Positions 32,664 through 41,900 of a stretch of 64,000 bases of DNA are shown here, in pieces. This DNA comes from Bremerella volcania (GTDB lineage Bacteria; Planctomycetota; Planctomycetia; Pirellulales; Pirellulaceae). The stretch spans positions 6,138,001 through 6,202,000 of the forward strand of contig NZ_CP036289.1 of NCBI RefSeq assembly GCF_007748115.1. Reading direction: 5' to 3'. The notes under the pieces were generated by a model, which was not told where the DNA came from, searched no databases, and saw nothing but the letters and a program-made list of their open reading frames with translations. Positions within the stretch are counted from its first letter, which is position 1. Every line of letters starts with the position of its first letter. The translations under genes were made by a program, and so were the position numbers.

Positions 32664-33563
32664 TTACCCGAACTGGGCGTGCATCCACATTTTGGCCTGT
32701 TCGGAATTCAGATTAGCCAGGATGCGCGTTTCCAACTCGACCAGAAGAATCGAAAGCTGCTCGGCAAACACTTCCTGATCGTGTTTCAGTTGCAGCCATA
32801 GCTGCTCCATGGCGGCCTCGGCTTCCATGGCGATTTTGCGAACGGCTAACATTTGATCTGCCGTCAAATTGAGTTGCTGCAGAAACTTACTGTCCTGCTG
32901 GAAGAGCATCACCTTTTCCACCCGATGAAGGGTGGGTAGTGACTTGGAAAACTCAATGAGCTTAGTCATTTCCTCGCTGTTCGGCACGACGTACCCGTGG
33001 CTGGTGGCATGGGCGATTTCCTTCCGCCACGAACGTTCCCCTGAACCAAGGGTCTGCCACTGCTCCAGCATGTTGCCCCAAGCCAGCTCTGCCGACGGCA
33101 CCATGGAGGCCAATTGGCCCGAAAATGACTGCGCGGTGCAGTAAAGCGAGAAGAGCATGGCCAGTCCCATGGCCGCCGTCAAACGCAGATTGCGTCCAAC
33201 CGAATTGCGGTCTTCTCCGTAGATCTCGCGAACAACCCGGGTACCCAGGCGCAAGCAAACGCGAGACTTGGTTGCCGAAACCGATTCGTCCTCACGAGGG
33301 ACGATACTAATAATCTGAACTTCGTATTCGCTATGTCCAGTCACGCTCAATCGGGCGATTTCCCCAAATAAGGGACAATCCGACTCACAGACGAAACCTT
33401 GTTCTCCGAGCTTGCGCCGAGGGATTTCGACGGCTACGGCAAAGCCGGCCATCGATTCATCCAGCAGTTCCGCCTTGTAGGTATCTTTACCTACCCGCAA
33501 CTGGGCTTTGACCCGTGACGGAGCGACGGAAAATCGCATCGAATTTCGACGATCGGAGTTCAT
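32664..33563 (-). CDS. PilZ-domain protein with a transmembrane helix and Spy/CpxP-like tail
   Basis: 299 residues. The N-terminal PilZ domain has both c-di-GMP-binding motifs: RRNSMR at 5-10 (RxxxR type) and DESMAG at 35-40 (D-x-S-x-x-G). A single transmembrane helix covers about 127-146. The rest, about 147-299, should be outside the cytoplasm and is all helical, with LTADQ at 233-237 and LNSEQ at 285-289, the repeated LTxxQ pattern of Spy/CpxP periplasmic chaperones. So a cytosolic second-messenger receptor appears to be linked through the membrane to a stress-sensor-like helical domain. I know of no described protein with this order of parts. Confidence 0.75.
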   Translation of the reverse strand: MNSDRRNSMRFSVAPSRVKAQLRVGKDTYKAELLDESMAGFAVAVEIPRRKLGEQGFVCESDCPLFGEIARLSVTGHSEYEVQIISIVPREDESVSATKSRVCLRLGTRVVREIYGEDRNSVGRNLRLTAAMGLAMLFSLYCTAQSFSGQLASMVPSAELAWGNMLEQWQTLGSGERSWRKEIAHATSHGYVVPNSEEMTKLIEFSKSLPTLHRVEKVMLFQQDSKFLQQLNLTADQMLAVRKIAMEAEAAMEQLWLQLKHDQEVFAEQLSILLVELETRILANLNSEQAKMWMHAQFG

Positions 33564-33817
33564 CGGACTTCAGAACGCAATGAGAAAAGGTGAAAAGTTC
33601 ACTGGAAGTATAGGTCCCAATCTTGAGGGGACTCGGCAAAGAATTTAGGGAATTGTGGAAGAAACTTCCTGACCAAGCGTTCACCTGGCCTCTGCGGACG
33701 GAATAACCCATACGATCGGCCACTAAATGAATAAGGTTTGCCTCGAAGGGGCTCACTAGCAACAATAAAACATCGCCAGTGTTTTCTCGTCCCTTTCTAT
33801 AGCTCGCATCAAAGCTT

Positions 33818-34708
33818 ATGTGTGTTGCCGCCAGCGTGGCCCAAAAAACGATTGAGTCTTACCAGAATGCCGGGCAAATCTTGCGGGAGTCTTCGCTTAG
33901 GCGAGGCAATGTCATCCACTTGGATGCATCGAACACGGATGATGTGATGGTGACGGCAGACCTGCATGGCAACCGCACCAACTTCCGGCAAATCCTCAAT
34001 ATCGCCGATTTGGAGAGTAATCCACGTCGGCACTTGGTTTTTCAGGAAGTGTGCCATGGAGGCCCCACCTACCCCAAGGCTGGCGGATGCATGTCTCACC
34101 TGATGCTGGAAGACATCGCCCAACTGGTGATTCGCTTTCCCGATCAGGTTCACTTTCTGATTTCGAACCACGAACTGGCCGAGCTGACCGACTTTCCGAT
34201 CATGAAAGCGGGCAAAATGCTCAACCTGATGTTCCGCTGTGGTATGGGACAGATGTACGGCGATGCCGTGCCAGCGGTACGTGCCGCTCAGCTAGAATTC
34301 TTGGCGAGCCTCCCGATCGCGATTCGGATTGGGGACCATATCATGGTGACCCATAGCCTGCCGAAGCAGTGCGACGAGGAACCCTTCGATGCCAGCATCT
34401 TCGACCGGGAACTGACCTGTCACGATCGCGCTTGCGGCGGGTCGCTGCACCGTCTGGTCTGGGGACGTGATTTCCGCCAAGAAAACGTCGACCTCCTGGC
34501 CCGGCAGTTGGGAGTCGAGCTTTTCATCACCGGTCACGAGCCGTGTCAGTATGGATTTGCCTCTCCCAACTCACGTCAAATCGTGCTCGACTGTTGCAGC
34601 CGGCTGGGCAAGTACCTTATGATCCCCATGTCGAATGACCTGACTCAGGACGATCTTCTGAATCGAATCCACTCTCTCCACGATCCTATCTTGGCGGCCA
34701 TGTCCTAA
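33818..34708 (+). CDS. Divergent PPP-type metallophosphatase
   Basis: 296 residues. The metallophosphoesterase motifs are recognisable: ADLHGN (D48, H50), SNHE at 116-119, VTHSLP and GHEP. The second PPP signature, GDxVDRG, is replaced by QEVCHGG (E77), so the bridging aspartate is absent or replaced by glutamate. The same is true of the first G of the GNHE motif. The protein is related to bacterial serine/threonine phosphatases of the PPP group. It starts on an ATG with no clear ribosome site; an alternative start within the first 40 residues is possible. The 99-residue membrane-protein gene begins 2 nt after its stop. Confidence 0.7.
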   Translation: MCVAASVAQKTIESYQNAGQILRESSLRRGNVIHLDASNTDDVMVTADLHGNRTNFRQILNIADLESNPRRHLVFQEVCHGGPTYPKAGGCMSHLMLEDIAQLVIRFPDQVHFLISNHELAELTDFPIMKAGKMLNLMFRCGMGQMYGDAVPAVRAAQLEFLASLPIAIRIGDHIMVTHSLPKQCDEEPFDASIFDRELTCHDRACGGSLHRLVWGRDFRQENVDLLARQLGVELFITGHEPCQYGFASPNSRQIVLDCCSRLGKYLMIPMSNDLTQDDLLNRIHSLHDPILAAMS

Positions 34709-34710
34709 AA

Positions 34711-35010
34711 ATGGGCGACGATCCCCTTTTTGACGACGACAATACCCCCGAAGTCCACCAACCCGAGCCCAAGCGTCCGTGGCGTCCACGCTTCGGCATT
34801 GGATCGATCATGCTGGCTACCTTCCTGCTCAGCATGCTCTTTGTGATGGGGCACTATATGCTGAACGATTCCAAAGATGGCACCCTCTCCAACCGCTTCA
34901 GCTTCATGTTCGTTACCCTCGCCGCACCAATGCTGCTTTTGACCATCTTGAGCATTGGCAAAGAACTGCTGCGTTACTGGGAAAAGCAATCCCAGCGGAA
35001 GAATCGCTAA
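34711..35010 (+). CDS. Small membrane protein coupled to the PPP-type phosphatase gene
   Basis: 99 residues. Acidic N terminus with several prolines (PEPKRPWRPRFG), two transmembrane helices (GSIMLATFLLSMLFVMGHYM and FVTLAAPMLLLTILSIGKEL) joined by a short loop, and a basic C-terminal tail. It lies 2 nt after the phosphatase gene and so is presumably translated with it. It may anchor the phosphatase or be its substrate. No family recognised. Confidence 0.7.
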   Translation: MGDDPLFDDDNTPEVHQPEPKRPWRPRFGIGSIMLATFLLSMLFVMGHYMLNDSKDGTLSNRFSFMFVTLAAPMLLLTILSIGKELLRYWEKQSQRKNR

Positions 35011-35023
35011 TCGCGAGAATCGA

Positions 35024-35917
35024 TTACGCTCGATCGATACGCAGCCGTGCCGGCAAGCCTTCCGGCATCTTCGCTTCATCCTGGGCGATCAACCGAATCA
35101 CTGGACGTTTGGGGGGCAACAGTGCATCGTCGGCGTAAACCACGTCGAAGCTCCCCTCACCAGGCCCACTGGCAACGGAACCATCCTCAAGGGCGTTTTC
35201 GGCCTGCAAGTGCTGCCAACTCCAACGCCGAAGCCATGCGGCAATGTCGTTCAAGTCGTGCTGCTTACTGTCGGCATACACTTCGAAGTCACGCAAACCG
35301 AGCTGCGCGTTACCGATCGTTTCAAAAATGATCCAGCGATCGTCCAGCCATGACAGCCGTAGATTGGCAAACAGATCCAGCGGCGGAAACCCGGCGACTT
35401 TGCTGGCCTGGAGAATTTCGTCGAGCACTTCGACCGGGACGAAGATCTCGCCGCCGGGGCAGAAATAACCAGCCACATCGGGAAGTAAGCCGATCGACAA
35501 ACTGACCTTGGCCAAGGCCATCAACTGCGTAAGCACCTCGGTTGCCGTCGACGGCTCTGAGGTTTCGTTCCTCATACGCACCAGGACAACACCTTGATGC
35601 TGGGCAGCAACTTCCGCGGCCTTCGTCCAATTCACGTTGAACTTACAAGCTCGCTCGAGCGCTCCGCTGTAACTAAACGGCCCCAGGTCTTGTTCCGGTT
35701 CGATCTTGGCCGGCCAGGGAGCTTCGACAATCTCGATGGCGACAATGGGGCCGTCGCTTGGCAGTTTCCCTTGAAGCGTGCGGACGCTGTTTTCATCGTC
35801 CGCCTGCTCAATCGTGCAGGACAACTCGCCTGCTTCCAATTGCTCTTGAATCTCCTTTAGGGAGAAGACTCGCTTGGTGAGCAGTGCCAACGCTTGCGTG
35901 TGGACAGCTTTCGACAC
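35024..35917 (-). CDS. Hypothetical protein, DUF4261-like, in the polyketide operon
   Basis: 297 residues from a GTG at 35917 with a GAGGGGGG ribosome site. Mixed alpha/beta cytosolic protein. VAGYFCPGGEIFVPVEVLDE near 157-176 followed by a helical segment and then LSWLDDRWIIFETIGNAQLG resembles the DUF4261 group (function unknown), but the match is loose. It is 44 bp after the polyketide synthase stop on the same strand and is likely part of the same transcript. No catalytic motif is apparent. Confidence 0.6.
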   Translation of the reverse strand: MSKAVHTQALALLTKRVFSLKEIQEQLEAGELSCTIEQADDENSVRTLQGKLPSDGPIVAIEIVEAPWPAKIEPEQDLGPFSYSGALERACKFNVNWTKAAEVAAQHQGVVLVRMRNETSEPSTATEVLTQLMALAKVSLSIGLLPDVAGYFCPGGEIFVPVEVLDEILQASKVAGFPPLDLFANLRLSWLDDRWIIFETIGNAQLGLRDFEVYADSKQHDLNDIAAWLRRWSWQHLQAENALEDGSVASGPGEGSFDVVYADDALLPPKRPVIRLIAQDEAKMPEGLPARLRIDRA

Positions 35918-35961
35918 GTGAATGTTCCCCCCTCGTGTGACAAGCGAGTCGCGCGGGTCAC

Positions 35962-38900
35962 CTATTTCGCCGCGTCGTTGGATTCGGCTTTCAATTTTTC
36001 CAGCTCTTCGGCGGTCGCGTCAACCGTTTGCCGGATTTGTTCTTCGCTGTGGCAGCTGGTAATGAAAAACCGCAGACGGGCTGCCTTCTCTTCCACCGCG
36101 GGATACATAATCGGCTGAACGTTATAGCCGCGAGCGTACAGAGCTCGCGAGAGCCGCAAGGCCAGCAGTGAGTTGCCGGTGATAACCGGCACAACCGGCG
36201 TATTGTTGCTCAGCCCCGTATCGAGCCCCTTTTCCTTGGCCAGCTTGAGGAACAAGCGGGAGTTGCTCATGCACTTGGCAACCACTTCCGGGTGCTTCTC
36301 GATTCGCTCGAACGATGCCAGTGCAGCCGCCGCGTTCGAGGGTGGCATCCCCACGCTGAACACGAAGCCGGGTGCCGTGTACTTGAGGTACTCGATCATC
36401 GTCTTCTTGCCGGCAATGTAGCCGCCGCAGCTACCTAGCGACTTGCTGAGCGTTGCCATCAGGAAATCAATCCGCGAACCGGGAATGCCGAAGTGTTCGC
36501 AAATGCCTCGGCCTGTCTTGCCCATCGTGCCGATCGAGTGGGCCTCGTCGACGAAGAGCATCGCCTTGTACTTTTCCTTGATCTCGACCAGCTTGGGCAG
36601 GTCGCAGTAGTCGCCGTCCATGCTGTAGACCCCTTCGACGACAATCACGGCCCGGCGATACTTGTCGCGCATCTCGGCCAGCATCCGCTCGCAGGCAGCC
36701 GTATCGTTGTGCGGAAACGCACGTCGCTGAGCCCCCGAGAGGATGCACCCTTGCACCAGGCTGTTGTGGGCCAGTTCGTCGTGCAGAATCAAGTCGCCTG
36801 GGTTCATCAAATGGCCAATCGTGGTCTCGTTGGTCGAGTGACCACCGACGAAACAAACGGCGGACTCAGTCCCCACGAACTCGGCAATCTTGCGTTCCAG
36901 CTCTCCGTGGATCGTCTTTTCGCCGGAGACGACGCGGCTGGCGGAAACACTGGTGCCAAACTTCTCGATGGCGGCCTGGGCGGCGGCGGTCACTTCCGGA
37001 TCGCCACTGCTACCGACGTAGTTGTAACTGCTGAAGCAGATGAACTCGCGACCAGCAATGATGGCCGTGTCACGCGTCGTTCCTTCGTGGACGTCGAAGT
37101 AAGGGCTTTCCATCCCCATCCGGGCAAACCGCGCGATACGCTCTTGCAGTTCGACCACTTCGGGAAACTGATCGGTCTGGAAATCGGACGCCGGAATGTC
37201 TTCCAGAGCACGCGCCGGCTTTTCCTTTGCGGCCGGGGCCGAAGCTTCGCCGCCACCACCTGATGTGAAATCCCCTTCCACGCCTACTAGATTGGCAACG
37301 ACCGTGGCGAGGCTGGTGACCGTAGTATCCTGCGAGAACTCTTCGACCGGAATGTCGATCTCAAGCTCTGCCTCGATCGCGTTCTTCAGCTCGATCCCCA
37401 TCAGCGAGTCGAGCCCCATCTCGGCCAATGGTTTGGCTCGATCCAACTGCGAATTGCTGATGCCCAGCGTCTTGGCGGCTTGATCGGCAACGTAATCGCC
37501 AATCATCGCGGCTCGCTTGTCGTCATCGGCTGCCGCCAAACGATCGCGCAGCGCCCCGCCTGAGGCCGCGCCGACGACTCGTTCGTGACGATGAATCTTG
37601 GCAAGTTCGTCCAACAGTCGCGGATGCTTGTTGCGTCCGAACTGTTTGAGGAACTTCGCCCAGTCGACCGGAAAGACGCCGACGTCGGCGTAACGGGTCG
37701 GCAGAAGTTCTTCCAGGGCCAGCAGTCCCTGCTGCGGAGCAATCATGCCCAGGCCGATTCCGGCAAGCCGTCGGGCGTCGGCCGACTTGGCCATGCCACC
37801 GCCACTCCAGGGCCCCCAGTTGATGCTCAGGCCGGTCAGGCCTTCAGAACGGCGACCGGCACAAAGGGCATCCATGAACGCATTGGCCGCGGCGTAGTTG
37901 GCTTGTCCAGGCGAACCGATCATCGCGGCAATCGACGAGAAGCAGACGAAGTAGTCCAGCGGCAATTCGCGCGTTTGCTGATGCAAATACCACGAGCCGT
38001 CCACCTTGGCCGGCAACACCTGGGCGAAGCGATCCCACGACTGCTGCGCGATCGTGGCGTCGTCCAGCACGCCGGCGGCATGGAAAACGCCTGCCAGCGG
38101 TGGAAGTTCTGTTTTGATGAAATCGAGCACCGCGGCAACCTGGTCGGCACGCGCGGCATCCATGGTCGAAATGGTGACCTGGGCGCCTTCGCTTTCCCAG
38201 GCCGCGATCCGCTCGGCGGCCGCCTCATTCGCTTTACCGCTGCGGCTGGTAAGAACGACGCTTTGGGCTCCCTGCTCGATCAACCACTGGGCGACTTCCA
38301 GGCCAATGGCCCCGGTGCCGCCAGTAATCAGGTAGGTCGCGTTTTCTCGAATCAACGGACGTTCACCGGCAGGCGGCGTCATCTGCAGCACGACCTTGCC
38401 CAGGTGCTTGGCCTGCTGCATGAAACGAAACGCTTCGACGGCGTCTTCAATGCGATAGGCCTGCAAGGGGAGGGGAGTCAGCTTGTGCGATTCAAACTGT
38501 GGCAGTAGTTCTTCGAGCATCGCCGCGATAAGTCCCGGCGATTTGCGTTCCTCGTCCCCCAGATCAAACGGAAAATAGGTCGCGCCGGACTTGGCCTCGG
38601 CAAACTGCTGGGTCGTCCAGATACCGATCTTGCCGATCTCGACGAAACGCCCCTGCTTGGCAAGGCATTCGACGCTCTTGGGAATGAACTCTTGATTCAA
38701 GCTATTGAGGACGACGTCGACCCCTTCGCCGCCGGTATCTTTCAAAATCTGATCGCTGAAGAGCGTGGTTCGCGAATCGTATATGTGTTTGATCCCCAGC
38801 GAATGCAGGAAGTCCCACTTGCCTTTGCTGGCGGTTGCGTAGATCTCGGCACCGACGGCCTGAGCGATCGCCACGGCAGCTTGCCCCACGCCACCGGCCG

Positions 38901-41900
38901 CCGCGTGAATGAGGACCCGTTCCCCTTTGCGGAGCCTGGCCAGCCGCACCAGTCCATAGTGCGCGGTCAGAAACGCGAGCGGAATCGTCGCTGCTTCGTC
39001 GAACGTCTGCGTGCTTGGCTTCTTGGCGACGTAGTTTTGATCGACCAGCAGGTGACTGGTCATGCTGGCTGTCGAAAGCGCGATCACCTCGTCGCCGACC
39101 CTCAGATTCTTCACCTGGCTGCCAACCGCCGTGACGACGCCGCTGCACTCGAAACCAAAGGTCACGTCCGCTTCGGTGAGGATGCCGATCTCTTTTTCGT
39201 ACTCCTGAAGCATCCCCAGGGCCCGCAGCACATCGCGGAAGTTGAGTCCCGACGCTTTGACGGCGATCTCGACTTCCGTCTCCGCTGGTTCGATGCGTGG
39301 TTTGGGGACCAATTCCAGATTGGTCAGCATGCCGAACTTCTTCAGGCCCAGCTGATACGGCTGTTCGGGAATCGTCAACTCGCCATCGACCGCCAGTCGC
39401 ATCGGCATCAACCGTGACGAGAAACGCTTCTCGCCGCGCAAGGCGATTTCTGTTTCCGAGTCAGGCACCCAGATTTCACCAAGCAACCGGCCAGCCGTAT
39501 CGCGATCGGCCGCGTCGACGTCGATACGCGTGCAGTTGAGCTTGGGCAATTCGTTGGCAATGACGCCCGCCAAGCCCCACGTGGCCGCTTCTAGGGGGTG
39601 TCCAATCTTGTCGCCGGAGTAAATCCGCTGACCACCCAGCGTGACGACGTATAGCCGCGGCGATTGATCTTCCCGCTGCCCCAGGGCCTGGGCGACATGC
39701 AGAAGCCCTTGGCAACCCAAAGCATGGTCGACCATCGACTCGTTCGCTTTGCCGGACAGATCTTGCTGTGCCCACAGGTAGATCACGCCGCGCAACTTCC
39801 GCGAGTTCGAAAGCTCGAGCGAATCGAGCAGTTCGACGAACTCGCCAGGCTCGGCCGGATCGAGCGTGGCATCGACTTCGCCAAACTCAAGTTCGGTGCC
39901 TGGGAAGACCTGCATCACTTGCTGCTTACGCTGCTCGAGTTGCTCGACGAGATACTCCGTCATGGGTCGACCGTCACCGAAGATGAGCCAGACCGACTCT
40001 TCTTTTTCATCCACCGTCAGTGGGCTACCAATCCGCGGCGTTTCAAGCCACTTGACCTCGTGGTACCAGCGATCGACGTCGGCAACCAGACGCTTCTGCA
40101 GGTCGATCTTGGCGAGACGGGCCAGCTTCAACCCGCGCACCTCAGCCAGGACTTCCCCTTCTTCATTGGCCAGCAGAATGTCGGCTTCGACCTGCGGCAT
40201 CCGCCCCGGCTTGCGAGCGACGATCTTCGACCAGCAAGCGACTCGCTGCGGCGAGTGCCCCTCGAAGCAGGTCACGCTGCCAACACCAATCGGGATGAAC
40301 GTCGTGCCTGGCGTTAGTTCGTCGGCCAGCAAGCTCCCCACGGTCTGGAAACAGGCGTCGAGCAGCGCTGGGTGCAGGTGATAGTTACGCGCATCGCTTT
40401 GAAGATCAGTCGGCAGCGCCACTTCGGCCAAAGCTTCGTCTTCACCGTTTCCAAGCTGCTTGATCCCCTGGAAGGCATGACCATATTGCAAGCCGCTTTG
40501 TTTCGCTCCGGCGTAGAACTCTTCGACGTCGACCTGCTTTTCCATCCGGAAGAAAGCTTCCTGCAGGTCGGCTTTCTCAGGCGGAGCCACAGCCGGGACG
40601 ATCTTCCCAGCCGCGTGCAGCTTCCATGTCGTCTCCTCGCTATCGGTCGTTTCGGCACTGAGAATACGGAAGGAAGCATAGCCGAACTCTTCCGGCATCA
40701 GAACGACCTGAACCGTCTTGGAGTGCTGCTGTTCAAAGACGAGCGGCTGCTGAACTTGCAACTGTTCGACGGAGAAGTGTCCTTGCTCGAAGTGCGATTG
40801 GGCGGCTCCGAGCGCCAATTCGATGTACCCTGTCGCCGGAAAGACCGGGTTGCCGAACAACTGGTGATCGTTCAGATATGCCGGGAAACCCGGTGCCAGG
40901 TTCGTTTGAAAGAGCACCTCGTCGGTTGCCGTGGGGATCTTCACTCCCAACAGCGGATGCGAGGTGCGGGTAGGTATGAGCCCAGTGCCCGAGCCGAAGT
41001 CTTCGCCACTGGAAACCGGCATCGTATCCGGTGCCCAGAACCGGCTGCGCACAAACGGGTAGGTTGGCAGCTCAATTCGCTTTCGAGCATAAGGAGCATC
41101 AAACGCTTTCCAGTCGATCGCGATGCCGATCTCATGCAGTTCGCCCAGCGAGTTGAGCATCATCTGCCAATCGTCTCGACCACTGCGCAGGCTCGGCAGC
41201 CAGGCGTTTTCCTTGCCTGGCAGGCTTACGAGTCCCAGCCCTGAAAGTACCGGCTGCGGTCCGATTTCGACGAAGACGTTGCCCCCTTTGGCCGCGATCG
41301 CCTGGATTCCATCGGCAAAACGAACGGCTTCGCGCAGATGTTGACGCCAATACTGAGGCTTGGTGAACGCGTCTTTGGAAAGCTCGCCGGTTAAATTCGC
41401 AGCGATGGGAAACGCGGCCGGTTTCATCTCAATCAAGGAAACGGCCTGTTCGAATTCGTCGAGAATCGGCTCCATCAAATTCGAGTGAAACGCATGCGAA
41501 ACGGTCAGCCGCGTGGCACGAATACCTTCGGACTGGCATAGCTCGGCAACTTGATCGATCACTTCCGCCGCACCACTAAGGACCGTCTGCTGCGGGCTGT
41601 TCACCGCGGCAATGCCGACTTGACCGGCATGTCCGTTCAGGAGCGTTTCAATACGATCGGCACCGGCCGAAACCGCCAACATTGCGCCACCGGCCGGCAA
41701 GCTCTGCATCAGCTTGCCGCGCAGCGCGATCAGCTTCAGCGCGTCTTCGAGCGAAAACACACCCGCGACACACGCCGCGACGTATTCACCGACACTGTGG
41801 CCAATGGCCATGCTCGGCGTGATTCCCCAAAACTTCCACAATTGGTACAGGGCGTACTCGGTGGCAAACAGCGTTGGCTGCGACATGGCCGTCTGATGGA

